64,000 nucleotides of DNA from Hygrophila difformis (GCA_030278955.1 JAOANR010000001.1:7304874-7368873), one strand, 5' to 3'; shown: positions 42,847-53,968, counted from the first letter of the stretch. Made by a program: numbers and translations. The notes: generated by a model from the letters alone, not told the origin.

Positions 42847-44455
42847 ATGGCTGTCTTCTCTCAGGATTCTGAAAACCCCCCTCCTCCTCCCCCCGACGAC
42901 CCCCCTGTTTCTCCTGTTTCCCCACCGGAATTATTTCATTTCAAAGGCAACTCGCGCCCTTCCTTCCGAGATATGGTTCTTGAGGGCAAACCAACCCCCC
43001 AGGCACCCTTATCGGTTGAAAACATCACTGACGACATGGTAAAGATTGACTACATCGATGGAGATAGGCTCAAACCCCGAATCTCCATTGCCCCGCAGTT
43101 GAAGGAGCAGCTCTGCAAACCTTGGGAGGACTGCATCATCATATCAGTCTTAGGCAAAAAAGTTGGCTACATGGCTCTTAAAGCTCGGCTGGACCGCATA
43201 TGGAAGATAGAGGGTTCTTATGAACTAAGGGGCATCGATGGTGGCTTCTTCTTGGTGAAATTTGACAGGTCAGTAGATCGCACTAGAGTCATGAATGGTG
43301 GCCCATGGATGGTTCATGATAGCTATCTCATGATATCTCCTTGGAGACCCAATTTCACCGTTTCTGATTCCACACCCAGGCGTACCATTGTATGAGCGAG
43401 ACTGCCAGGTCTGGCCATGGAGTTGTTTGATGAAGGCCTTATTACCAAAATGGCCTGTACTTTGGGTACTCCGGTAAGAGTTGATGATATGACTAAACAT
43501 ATCCATAGAGGGAAATTTGCTAAAATCTGTGTTGAGATAGATCTCCAGCTTCCTGTTGTGACTAGCATTTTAATTGATGGTGTCTGGCAAAAGGTCTCAT
43601 ATGAAGGTTTACACCTTCTTTGCATTTTTTGTCAAAAGTATGGACATTCTAGTAATGTCTGTCCGAGCGAAGGTAAGCCACCGGAAGCCCCAGCGCCGGC
43701 CACTGATACCCTAAACCTTTTTCTGGGGACTGATGAAAGGAGCCCTTCCCATGCAGACAGCAAGGTCAACGAGGCATCGGGATCTGGTACTGTTTTATTC
43801 ACCAAAAAGGTAAGCACTGGGGTTGCGTCTTCTGAACCACATGTTGCCTTGCCTATTTCTATTAAGGTCAGTCCGGAATCAGTGGGTAAAGCTACTTTAG
43901 TTGATACTTCATCCAAGATGGACTGCATAGACAGTAACACTGCCCCTCAAGCAGCCAATTCCTCCCTCGTATCAGTTGAGATTACCCCTAGTCAACCTAC
44001 CTGTGGTGAGTGGATAAAGGTCACAAAAAAGAAATCTCATAGCCAGGCTAAAAACAAAAGTTCTGGGGCTTCCACTAAGGCTTCTGTTGGGGGTACCAAA
44101 AATACTACTCAAGCCACCAAAGCCAAGCTACACGGATTGGGCCCTAAACCCTTGAAGCAGATCACTAATTCGATGGAAAAGAGATCTAAACAGCAACTCC
44201 ATGCTAAAGGCAAGGCCCCTGCTGGGATAAATAAGAATACCAAGACTCCTTACAAAGATGATAAACAGCTTACCCCCAAAAGACCAAGGCCAGCTGCTTC
44301 TAACGACTGCCCGAGTGACGGCCTTCTCTGCCCTCAATTCCATAAATCGGCAGATTGCTGCTATCAATGCCCATGATAAGACGGATCAAGTCATGGGAGA
44401 AGCTGAGAATGGTGAAAGGGTTGCTGCATCCTCCTCTGCAGTTTCCTTATGTTAG
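42847..44455 (+). pseudogene. LINE ORF1 (DUF4283, zinc knuckle), broken
   Basis: Open from 42847 with a Pro-rich start (ENPPPPPPDDPPVSPVSPP) and DUF4283 domain (IISVLGKKVGYMALKARLDR, FFLVKFDRSVDRTRVMNGGP). A TGA at 43393-43395 stands where the family has the Trp of VWARLPGL; the frame then continues through LPGLAMELFDEGLITKMA. The knuckle CIFCQKYGHSSNVC (43621-43662) is intact CCHC. A basic Lys-rich C-terminus follows. Near 44330 the frame seems to shift into SALNSINRQIAAINAHDKTD, ending at TAG 44453-44455, which overlaps the ORF2 start ATGTTAG. So at least one nonsense mutation and one likely frameshift. Confidence 0.8.
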
Positions 44456-47400
44456 GTTTCCAAGACTTTTCAATACTTGCATGGAATGTCCGTGGTGCCA
44501 TGCAACGTAATACCCAACGCCACATAGCGGATGTGATTCATTCCTACAGACCCTCTATTGTAGTAATTTTGGAACCTCGTGGGGCCTTTCACAGGGCTGC
44601 AAACTTCCTCTATAGGCTTGACTATGAACCTATACACATCATCGAATGCATTGGGCAGGCTGGTGGTTTGTGGGTTCTTGGAAGAATAGGATCTCCCTTC
44701 TCTTGCTCGGTATTCAGCACTCACCAACGGATTGTTACCTGCACCATTGGAGATGGGATTAATTCTTGGTACTTATCCTCTATCTATGCCAATCCTTGTT
44801 CGAGCCGTCGGAGGAACGACTGGATTGATATGAAAGAGATAAGCACGCTTATTCAAGGGCCTTGGCTTTCTATTGGTGATTGGAATGACATAGCATTCTC
44901 ATCCGAAGCTATGGGCATGCACCCTTCCTCGCAACACTGTGAAGCGTTTCAGAACATGTTGGGTGATTGTGGATTGATGGATGTTCACACGGTGGGGGAA
45001 AATTTTTACTTGGCTTAAAAATACCAAAGGTGGCCCGCTGGCATGTAAAAAGTTGGATAGAGCAGTGGCCAACAGCTCCTGGATATCCCACTTCCCTCTT
45101 GGTTTCATTGAGGTACTTCCCCGGAGGAGTTCAGACCACCATGCTTTGCTACTTTGGTGTGTTCCGCCTGCTTTCTCCCCTGGACCTCGGCCTTTCAGGT
45201 GGGAAATGGCTTGGTCTACGCATCAACACTACCCCCATATTGTTGACGCGGCCTGGTATGATACCTCTAATTCCATGGCAGCCAATTTACAACAAGTGAA
45301 AGAGTCTTCCATGTACTTTAACAAACACACCTTTGGCCACATCCGGAATAGAAAAAGTCGGCTGCTCAGGCGCCTCAAAGGGATTCAACGCTGCCAAGCC
45401 AGTACTGATTCTGCCCGCCTTTGCCATCTTGAATACCAACTTACTCTTAAGCTTGATGAAGTGATGAAACAAGAGGAGATCTTTTGGCATAAAAAATCGA
45501 GGGACAAATGGCTAACCCATGGGGACCGCAACACGCGTTTCCTCGACACTCAAACTCTCATTAGAAGGCAAAGGAATAAAATCGTTGGCCTCCAAATTGA
45601 TGGGAATTGGAACACTGATGAGAACTCCCTCAAGAACCACACTTTGGCCCATTTCAGCAGCATTTTTTGTGCTACTCTTCCCCCTGCTCGCAGCCTGGAC
45701 GCTCTGATCAGCCTCCCTCATATTAATGCAGCAGCCGAGATTGATTGCTCTGTAGAAATGGAGGACTTATCCTGAGTCATCAAGGAGCTTAAAGGCAACT
45801 CAGCTCCAGGCCCCGAAGGTTTCCCTTCCATCTTCTACAAACTCTACTGGGGAACCATTCAGAATACAGTGTTAGAATTCGTTCGTAATGCCATTAGCTC
45901 TGGCACTTCCCTAGAGAGTATGCGGCCACCTTTATTTGCCTCATCCCCAAAATTAAGGTCCCCAAGGAAATCAGCCACTACAAATCCATAAGCCTTTGCA
46001 ATGTGAGCTACAAGATCCTTACAAAGCTTCTTGTCAACAAGTTGAGGCCGATCCTCCAAAGCTACATTAGTCCCTTCCAATCCGCCTTCCTCCCCGGACG
46101 TGGTACTTCGGGCAATGCTATTATATTGCAAGAGGTCATCAATGCTTTCAAAACCCGCCACAGAAAAACTCAAGAGTTCCTCATTAAAATAGACCTCGAG
46201 AAGGCCTATGATCATATCCAGTGGAGTTTCATTGAACACTGTTTGATTGAAATGGGGTTGCAGGCCACTCTTATCCGTATCATCATGTATTGCGTGGAGG
46301 CCCCCACTTACTCAATACTCTGGAATGGGTCTCATTTGCCTCCTATCACCCCAGCTAAGGGTATCCATCAAGGTGATCCTTTGTCCCCTTATTTGTTTAT
46401 TCTTGTCATGGATAAATTGTCTCGATCCATATCTGCAAAATTAGAAGATGGCAGTTGGCTTCCTGTGTCGGTTGGCAGGGGGACTGTTCCACTTACTCAC
46501 CTCATTTTTGCCGATAACTTGCTCCTCTTTTCTAAGGCCTCCTTAGCAAGTGCTCAAACCATGGATCTCATCCTATCGGACTTTGCCTTGCAATCAGGGC
46601 TCAAAATCAATGTTAGAAAATCTGCTGCATTTGCGTCCTACCATGTCCCTGATCAGCTCAAGTTGGAGATTGCAGCACTTTAAATATCAACTTCACCCTT
46701 GATTTGGGAAAGTACCTTGGGTTCCCAGTGTTTCATGGTGCGGTTGGCAAGGAGCATTTTGAGTATCTTATTGAAAATATGCAGAATAAGATGGGGCTGT
46801 GGAAGAGAAAACTCCTCAATAGAGCTGGTCGGCTCACCCTGCCTAGATCGGTTCTATCCTCCATACCTTCCTATGTGTTTCAAACTACATGGGTTCCCGC
46901 ATCTATTTATGACAAGATTGACAGAATTATCAAAAAACTTCATATGGAAAGAGTCCACTGACCATGGTATCCATTGGGTCAATTGGGACAAGGTGGCAGC
47001 TCCTAGGCAGAAAGGTGGATTGGGGATACGTAAAAGTAGAGATATGAATATCGCCATGATTGGTAAACTCTTCATGGAACTTAAAAATACCTCGGACAAA
47101 CCGTGGGCGCACTTGCTCGGTAGTATTTATGGTTGTAAGCATGGCACCATTACTCCTCGTCCAGCGGCTTCAACTGTGTATCGTGCGATTATTAATGTGA
47201 TTCCCTACTTAAATGAGGGTGTGAAGATCCACTTGGGGGATGGCAGCAGCAGTTTCTGGTATGGCAATTGGTTACCCAAAGGCCCTATTGCCCATCGTAT
47301 TCCCTGTGTTCACATATCGGATACGGACCTGAGGGTTAAGGATGTGTTTATTAATGATCATTGGAACTGGGAAGCTCTTTACACCCAGGTACCTGCCCCG

Positions 47401-48512
47401 ATTCGAGAGGAAGTTCATTTGTTTTGTGCTGTCACTCTCCATGACGCGTGTGTGGATAGGTGGAGTTGGCTTGGTACCCCCAATGGGAAGTATTCTGTTT
47501 CCTCGGGCTATTCATGGATCTTAGATAGGAGAGGTATTCAAAAGAACAAAGTGACCTCTTGGTTATGGAGACTGCCTATCCCTGAAAAGTATAAGCTGCT
47601 CCTTTGGATGTGCGCTCAAAATGCACTTCCAACCATGCAACTAGATTCAAACGGCGGCTTACTCCCTCACCTCGCTGCACCATTTGTAACACTCATGATG
47701 AAACATTGGTGCACCTCTTTTTCCTATGTCATTGGGCGGCAAAAGCATGGAGAGGCATTGGTGGGATTCCCCACATCTCTGAGGACATCCCTGATACTTT
47801 ATTCATAGGAAATTTGCGCCTTTGGAGCTGCCGATGGTCCGGTACTCAATGGGCCCTCTTGTGGAGTATATGGACCATGAGGAACGTTGCATGCATGAGA
47901 GGAGAGCAGGTTTCCCCGCATGCTGCCTCCAGCATGGCGCACATCCAAGGCATGGCGGTTCAGCAGGCTTGCAACCGCCTGCAACGGCAGCCTAGCATCC
48001 GCCTTGTTGCTTGGAACCCGGATACCTCCAATGGGATCGTTTTACACGTCGATGGTAGCTCCATTGGCAACCCAGGCCCCGCCGGCATTGGAGGCACCAT
48101 TCACACGAGCCAAGGTCAGTGGATTAAAGGTTTCGAATGCTTCATTAGGGTGGAAACTAACATAGTGGCTGAACTTCATGCCATATATCGAGGCATGCAG
48201 ACTCTCCATGACTTGGGCATATCAGCGGCTGCTTGTTTCACAGATTCACAAGATGCTCTGAGACAGATTCAGGAGGAGCTGGACACCTCCCACAGTTTGG
48301 GCCCTCTTCTTTATAGGATCAAGGATCTCCTCAACAGACACCCTGCTTATATCTGGAAGCACATTCTCAGAGAAGGAAACTCAGTGGCTGACATACTGGC
48401 TAAGCGAGGTGCGTCGTCCGAGGCCTACTTCACCAGCTGGGCTTACCCGCCGGATGCTACGAAGCAATGTCTTGCTGCAGATGCAGCTGGGGTTTGGTAC
48501 CCCCATTTTTAA
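44449..48512 (+). pseudogene. LINE ORF2 with RNase H, multiply broken
   Basis: Segments in order: endonuclease 44449-45018 (FSILAWNVRGAMQ, IGDWNDIAF); shifted to 44981-45775 (SSDHHALLLW); TGA at 45773-45775; shift near 45950; RT 46003-46683 (SAFLPGRGTSGN, KIDLEKAYDHIQW, GIHQGDPLSPYLF) with the catalytic motif changed to FADN (Asn codon 46516-46518); shifts near 46683, 46935 and 47635; zinc region CTICNTHDETLVHLFFLCHW; RNase H 48040-48512 with all four acidic positions (VLHVDGSS, VAELHAIY, FTDSQDAL, VADILAKRG). The FADD-to-FADN change alone should abolish RT activity. Confidence 0.88.
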
Positions 48513-48615
48513 GCTTTCTTTCTGTCTTGTTTGTCCCCCCCCTCCCCCTGTCCTTGCTGTAGTTTAGTCTGTTTTGTGTTTTTTGTTCTTCCCCGACGCT
48601 TTTGCGTCCCGTTAC

Positions 48616-48619
<4 letters not shown>

Positions 48620-48648
<29 letters not shown>
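48620..48648. repeat. (TA)n tract at LINE 3' end
   Basis: About 14 TA units directly after CGTTACCAAAA. It takes the place of the poly(A) tail of this LINE and merges with its right target duplication. Confidence 0.85.
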
Positions 48649-48651
<3 letters not shown>

Positions 48652-48817
48652 GAACAGTTACGGTGCTTTCAAATTGTCAATCTCATCCGTTGAATTATAA
48701 CTATATTTTTAAAAAGGGTAAAGACATTAATCTCATCCGTTGAATTAAATCTAACGACTATTAATTAAAAAAGGGTAAAATTGTCAAAAAAAATTGTGTA
48801 ATAGTTTCTACATTTAT

Positions 48818-49262
48818 CATGTCGCTGAATATACTATATTACGTCGCTGAGATATGCATCACATGTCGCTGAAATATACTAGAGCGTGTCGCTGAGAAGT
48901 ACTATAACAAGTTGCTGAATTGCATAGACCATGTCGTTGAATTGTGAACGCTCTGTCGCTGAGATGCGTTCAAATGTATATAACCATGTCGTTAAAATGT
49001 ATAAAATTGTATCGCTGAAATGAATAAAATAATGTCGCTAAATTATATAGGTCATGTCGCTGAAATACATAGGCCATGTCGCTGAATTGTGAAGGCTCCA
49101 TCACTGAGATGCGTTTAAAATCCCAATGAACTTCAAACGGCTCTAACTTCGAACGTCGCTGATATGAACATAATAATGTCGCTGAATTGCATAGTACGCG
49201 TCGTTGAATTGGATTGGCTCCATCGCTTAGTTGTGTATGTCATGTCGCTGAATTGTATAACT
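48818..49262. repeat. Interspersed array of GTCGCTGAA-type units, about 22 bp period
   Basis: About 18 occurrences of RTGTCGCTGAAWT or close variants, spaced mostly 20-24 bp (e.g. near 48822, 48843, 48865, 48888, 48934, 48954, 49036, 49057, 49078, 49154, 49178, 49243). Spacer sequence differs between units, so this is a degenerate tandem array. It makes up most of element X. Confidence 0.7.
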
Positions 49263-49487
49263 TATGTTGTGAATTCAACACATTAAATACCTAATAAGCA
49301 AATTACGAAACTAACTCTCCAAATAATTTCAACCGTTGGATGATAAAAAAGATCAATAGTACACGATATCATTCTACACCGTGCGGATATGGAAAATTCG
49401 CATAGCAACATGTCCGAAAATATAAGTCAAAGTACTGCAACGAATAATAAAAAAGATTAAAACGTTACATTTAAAAAAACGGGAGTA

Positions 49488-50566
49488 TATAAGATAAATT
49501 ATAATTAATTAATATCGTGTTAGATTTATCTAAGCACATAGTTTTAGAATATTAATTTTTTATAATTTTTATTTTTATTAAATATTGAAATATTAAGTAG
49601 TAAGATGTGTATTAAATTGCATGAAATGCAGAAATATTTCAATTATTAGAAAAAAATGAAGGAAATAAAATATACCCAAAATAGAATCATTTAACAAAAT
49701 AATAATAAACATCCAAAGAGTTAATAAGTGTATCATGTATTTAGGGAACGGAAGAAGTGTTATATAGTTACTCTGTATTGAAATATTTTTTATGGACCCA
49801 CTTTTCACGCAGTCCAATGTATATTTGAAACCATTAATAACTCATATTCGGTACAAGTAAAAATTCTAAAAATTCGATATTTGAAAACTACAGTACGAGG
49901 CGAATCTAACAAGATCATAATTGGTTATATTTTAACTTGTATATATAACTACTATGATAAAAATTTAAATAAAAGTATGCGTGTGATAGTAGCTCATTAT
50001 CAAACATCAACAAGATTTCAATACGGTGGTAGTATTAGTGTTAGAAGTATTTACAAAATATGATATGCATGCATGAACAAAGCGGGTGGTGGAAAAAATA
50101 TTGTATAGTCAATACTGTATTAATTTCTGCAGGATCAAATTACTTCTAATTGATATAAAGGCCCTTCTTGGCAAAACAGTTAAATTCAATCAGCTAATTT
50201 ATCTCATAATATGAGATAAAAATAGCTTATTTAGAAAGATAAAATAACTTAAAACAGTGTTCAATCAGCTTTTTTTAAAACCGCTGCAAATAGCAGCATT
50301 TTGGATTTTAGTTTATTCTATACAAAAAGTTAGTCTCGCAATTGTCAAATAACTAATTTTAACTAATTATTACTCACAGAATCAGTTAACAGGTAACAGC
50401 TAATTTCCAAACATGGTCAAAATCGAACTGTTTTTTTTTTTGAAAAAAAAAAAAAAAAAAAAACATTTTCCTTTTTGGGAAAACTAGGGCCCGGTACCCA
50501 TGGAAAAAATATTATTAGAGTCAAAGCCCCTCCATTTCAAACATTGTGTTTTAGGCCCTATGTAAT
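49488..50566. other. AT-rich region with worn MITEs
   Basis: Contains a worn Stowaway-like stretch at about 49490-49760, another at 49769-50034, and an inverted homopolymer pair (T11 then A21) at about 50431-50463. At 50160-50418 GCCCTTCTTGGCAAAACAGT and CAGCTAATTTCCAAACATGG look like worn inverted ends of a MITE. No gene. Confidence 0.45.
49769..50034. mobile_element. Stowaway-like MITE, worn
   Basis: TA-bounded at both ends (TACTCTGTATTGAAATATTT; right end ATACGGTGGTAGTA). Interior CAGTCCAATGTATATTTGAA and CGAGGCGAATCTAACAAGAT matches the family. Confidence 0.6.
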
Positions 50567-51035
50567 AACTTGGTAAATCACATACCAAGAACTTGGTAAA
50601 GCACATACCAATATCTTGGTAAACACATAAGGTAATCGTGGTAAATCACATACTAAAAACTTGGTAAAACATGTATGGTATATGTTGAATAACTTGGTAA
50701 ACATCATAAGATATATGTGGTAAAGCGCACACCAATAACCTGGTAAACACCATAAATATTTTTGGTAAAGCACATACCAAGACTTGGTAAATACCATATG
50801 GTATATGTGGAATAACTTGGTAAATACCATAAAGTATTTGTGGTAAAGTACATACAAAAAACTTGGTAAATAGCATATGGTATCTGTGGTAAACCACGTA
50901 TCAGTAACTTGGTAAGTACTAATATATGGTAGCTATGGTAAGACACATACTAATATAGTGGTAAACCACATATCATTAACCTGGTAAATACCATATAGTA
51001 TCTAGGTAAGGCACATACAATAACCTGGTAAACCA
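50567..51035. repeat. Satellite-like tandem array, about 45 bp unit
   Basis: Around ten imperfect units of AACTTGGTAAANACCATATG followed by GTATATGTGGTAAAGCACATACCAAT. TTGGTAAA-type starts recur at about 50591, 50614, 50659, 50692, 50739, 50782, 50815, 50861, 50907, 50980 and 51024, most 43-47 bp apart. Each unit contains two related half-units (…TGGTAAA…CATA). Open frames across it are a by-product of the period. GGGCCC-rich flanks (about 50491 and 51110) may be ends of a host element. Confidence 0.75.
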
Positions 51036-51310
51036 AGTCAAACATGTGATGGGGTGCAAAGTGTAATAAAATTGGAATGGGGCCTAAAAAAATAGAAAGA
51101 TTTTTAAAAAGGGCCTAGGCCCAAATTTACCGTTCCTTTTTGTATCCCAACATCTTTGTTGTTCATGAGCTTCAACTTAAAGGGTGGGCCCACTGTAATT
51201 GGTCTGGATCCAAGGATTGGATAAAAATAGTTCTGTACTAGTGGTCTGAAATTGTTGGGCCATTGGGCCATTTACACTTTCTAAATTTATCTATAAAAAT
51301 CAGTACACTA

Positions 51311-51545
51311 TACTCCCTCCGTTTTTTTTTATCTTCTCCCTTTGAATAGTAGAAACTATTCATTAAATAACGTTTATTCATCTTTTTATCATAGTTATAT
51401 AAGATAAAACATAGTCAAGTGAGATGTTGTTGGATTCGTCTAATCGCGTAGTTTTAGAATATCAAATTTTTATAATTTTTACTTATATATAATATGAGAT
51501 ATTGATGATTGAAAATATGGATTGGATTGCGTGCAGTGCAGATGA
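51311..51545. mobile_element. Stowaway-like MITE, right end lost
   Basis: Left end TACTCCCTCCGTTTTTTTTT and interior (ATAAAACATAGTCAAGTGAG, TTGGATTCGTCTAATCGCG) are clear; the right inverted repeat is not present after GGATTGCGTGCAG. Confidence 0.6.
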
Positions 51546-51702
51546 GTGAATACGTATTCAACTGTCGGGATATATAGCACGCAAGCGTAGTTCATTGTTT
51601 CTAGTGACTGGATCTGTTCGATTAAATCACAGGCTTTGTATTACAATAATAAGCATATATGTGTTTAATGTTTTTATAGCTTGCCCATTTGGTAAATACT
51701 AC

Positions 51703-51962
51703 TACCTCCGTTCTTTTTTATTTGCACGTTTTGACTTTTGTCACTATTTATTGAGTGGCTTTGACTGGGCTTTTTAATATAATTATATAAGATAAAATAT
51801 AGTCAAGTGGGATCTTGTTCGATTCGTCTAATCGCATAGATTTAGAATATTAAATTTTCATAATTTTTACTTGTATGGAATTTGAGTTATTACGGATTAA
51901 AAACGTGTATTGGATTACGTAAAATGTGGGTCCGTAGCATTTATTTAGGAACGGAGGAAGTA
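51703..51962. mobile_element. Stowaway-like MITE, 260 bp
   Basis: TA-bounded. Ends TACCTCCGTTCTTTTTTATT and (inward from the right) TACTTCCTCCGTTCCTAAAT. Full interior. Confidence 0.75.
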
Positions 51963-52053
51963 CTAAACATAAGTATATAATAATACGTCATACTAAATTT
52001 AACACACAAGAATGATTCCAATTTAATACTAGGCGCAATCTGTGTAACACAAA

Positions 52054-52290
52054 TACTACATCTGTCTCATTAGAAATGCTACAGAACACTATTTGACACT
52101 ATTCATTGTTTAACTTTGATTCAAATTTTTATCATAGTTATGTAAGAAAAAACATAGTCTTGTTAGATTCATCTAATCTTATAGTTTCAGACAATTAACT
52201 TTTTATAACTTTTTGTCGTATGCAATTTAAGTTCTTAACCATTAAAAATATATCAACATGCGTCGTGTGGTTAAACGTAGCGTTTTCAGC
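52054..52290. mobile_element. Stowaway-like MITE, truncated at right
   Basis: Left TACTACATCTGTCTCATTAG and interior up to CATTAAAAATATATCAACAT. The right arm is replaced by sequence leading into the palindromic MITE at 52303. Confidence 0.5.
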
Positions 52291-52302
52291 GGTAAGAAAA
52301 GT

Positions 52303-52411
52303 GATTATTTGATTATTGCGTTTTCAAAATGCAAATAATCAGTTTAACCGCTAAAAAATGGTGCTGCAAACCTGATTATTTGCGTTTTGAAAACACAATA
52401 ATCAGATAATC
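52303..52411. mobile_element. Palindromic 109-bp MITE, copy 2
   Basis: Same length and arms as 7-115 (GATTATTTGATTATTGCGTT … AACACAATAATCAGATAATC), with the centre inverted relative to that copy. A further partial arm (AATTATTTGCGTTTTGAAAA) follows at about 52430. Confidence 0.55.
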
Positions 52412-52598
52412 TAAACACCCAAACACCTAATTATTTGCGTTTTGAAAACCTGATTATTTCATACCGCTCATCCAAACACCCAATTAGTGAAATGGGCAAA
52501 TTATAGAAGATGTAGCTTATAAAAATTTAATAACCTAAGCAATTCCATTTAAGTCAGCGTGCGTGGTGTCTCCTATCTCAAATATGAGGGTTTCTAAG

Positions 52599-53126
52599 TA
52601 CTTCCTCTGTTTTTGTGAAAATGCAACATTCACACAGTGCACGCAGTTCAATGCACATTTTAAATCATTAATAACGTAAATTAGGTACAAGTAAAAATTC
52701 TGAAAGTTTGATATTTAAAAACTACATGACGAGACGAATCTAACAAGATCTCACTTGACTATATTTTAACTTGTATAACTATGATAAAAATTTGAGTCAA
52801 TGTTAAATAATAAATAGTACTCCCTCTGTTTCAAAATAATTGTTACGTTTTGACTTTTTTTTTTACTGTTCATTGTAGCACTTTGACTTCTATTCTTTTT
52901 ATAGTTCTACAAGAAAAAATATAATCAAGTGAGATCTTGTTGGATTCGTCTTATCTTGTAGTTTTTAAATATCAAATTTTTGAATTTGTACTTGTAACGA
53001 ATTTGAGTTATTAATAGTTTAAAATGTGCATTGGCAAACGTGCTGAAGAGAAATATAACACTTAAAAAGAAACGGAGGTAGTAGCAAATTTGGAAATATT
53101 GCAATGTCATGGAAACGGAGGAAGTA
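52599..53126. mobile_element. Stowaway-like MITE (outer), split
   Basis: Left TACTTCCTCTGTTTTTGTGA and, inward from the right, TACTTCCTCCGTTTCCATGA, both TA-bounded. The interior proceeds to AATAATAAATAGTA, is interrupted by 52818-53083, then resumes CAAATTTGGAAATATTGCAA. Confidence 0.65.
52818..53083. mobile_element. Stowaway-like MITE (inner, nested)
   Basis: TA-bounded. Ends TACTCCCTCTGTTTCAAAAT and (inward from the right) TACTACCTCCGTTTCTTTTT. Inserted in the MITE at 52599-53126. Confidence 0.75.
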
Positions 53127-53722
53127 TATCCCAGTGATGACATTGAATTTTGAAACTCATAAATATGAGTACGTACACACTGTCCAAGGTGTCTATGCAC
53201 CCTCTCCCAGATCCTCTTTGCCCTAACGTTATTCTGACCAAATTACTTTTTTGCTCCTATCTAATTTCTTTTTTTATGTTTTCCTCTGATTTAACTACAT
53301 TTCATTATCAATCAATATTTATAAAATGGCACCGTCAAGAGAAAATTAAGCAATAATACCTGCAAAGTATTGCACATTAGACAGTACCTTCTTAAAAAAA
53401 CAATTCGCCGGTACGCGCAACGGTAAGCTATTAAATGCTTGCCTGTATACCACAACACCAACTCTAATTTATTTATTTTTTTTATTATCAAATTATCTCA
53501 AATCATATTTGGCATCATATCACCAATACAAAAAATGAATAAAAATTTCCCTAATCTATCTATATAATCTCTGCAACTTTCATTATTTAAAGTTAAAAAT
53601 TTAATTTAAAAGGATTAATGAATAACATGGATCCATATCTTCTGGACAAAGTGTACTGTAATACTAATACGGAGTACTTATAAAGTTACCACAACTGTGG
53701 TTTAGCAATTAGCATTAGCAAA
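53127..53722. other. Intergenic AT-rich sequence
   Basis: No gene. A Helitron-like 5' motif TCTATCTATATAATCTCTGC occurs at about 53563 without a recognisable 3' partner. Confidence 0.4.
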
Positions 53723-53968
53723 TACTCTCTCCGTTCCTTTTTAGTTGTCTCTTTTATCTTAATTTAAATATCAATGTTTGCATTAATTAATTTATAAATT
53801 TACATTTTTACCCTTCAATTAACCTCGTTCTTAATAAATGTCAACAAATAGCATTTATATAAAGTGAATGACAATATAATAAAAATATAGCATAACTACC
53901 TTAAAATAACAATTATTATGGAATACTTTTTAATATTTAAAAGAGAACTAAAAAGAATGAAATGAGTA
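53723..53968. mobile_element. Stowaway-like MITE, second subfamily, uninterrupted
   Basis: TA-bounded. Left TACTCTCTCCGTTCCTTTTT, right end AAAAAGAATGAAATGAGTA. It is the intact counterpart of the split copy at 3737-4251; the empty insertion site is at 53781-53782. It ends about 67 bp before the TATA box of the PME gene at 54089. Confidence 0.7.

Larger units (their letters stand above)
42795..48643 (+). mobile_element. L1-type LINE, decayed, with 12-bp target duplication
   Basis: The target duplication ATATAAGGGAAC is perfect at 42783-42794 and 48644-48655. The element runs about 5.85 kb: a 52-bp leader, ORF1, ORF2 and RNase H, then a short 3' UTR ending CGTTACCAAAA with a (TA)n tail (48620-48648) instead of poly(A). 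The repeat border inside the TA tract is ambiguous by a few bases. It is the same general lineage as the LINE at 33485-39205 but carries several frame breaks. Confidence 0.88.
42790..49416. mobile_element. Repeat-bearing element X (about 766 bp) interrupted by a LINE
   Basis: Flanked by the 10-bp direct repeat AAAATATAAG. Without the LINE it would start GGAAC, continue at 48656 AGTTACGGTGCTTTCAAATT and end CATAGCAACATGTCCG. The ends pair weakly when inverted (GGAACAGTTACGGTGC against GGACATGTTGCTATGC). A 9-10 bp duplication suggests a Mutator-like non-autonomous element, but this is inference. Its body is mostly the GTCGCTGAA repeat array. Confidence 0.5.
42634..49487. mobile_element. Split Stowaway-like MITE hosting nested insertions
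   Basis: The left part (42634-42789) begins TATTTCCTCCATTTTTTTTT and runs through the family interior to GTATAACTATAACAAAAATA. The right part (49427-49487) resumes with TCAAAGTACTGCAACGAATA and ends AAAACGGGAGTA-like (AAAAAAACGGGAGTA). This is exactly how intact relatives continue. The 6.6 kb between is foreign, and AAAATATAAG at the junctions (42780-42789, 49417-49426) is its target duplication. Confidence 0.6.

Noticed and set aside
48818..49262. CRISPR-like array of GTCGCTGAA repeats
   Set aside because: Repeats are short and degenerate with irregular spacers of about 13 bp, in a plant genome with no cas genes. It is a minisatellite in a transposon.
50558..50946. Overlapping 80-99 codon frames with repeating YHIYMVFTK-like sequence
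   Set aside because: They arise from a tandem DNA repeat of about 45 bp, a multiple of three in several units, and not from a gene.
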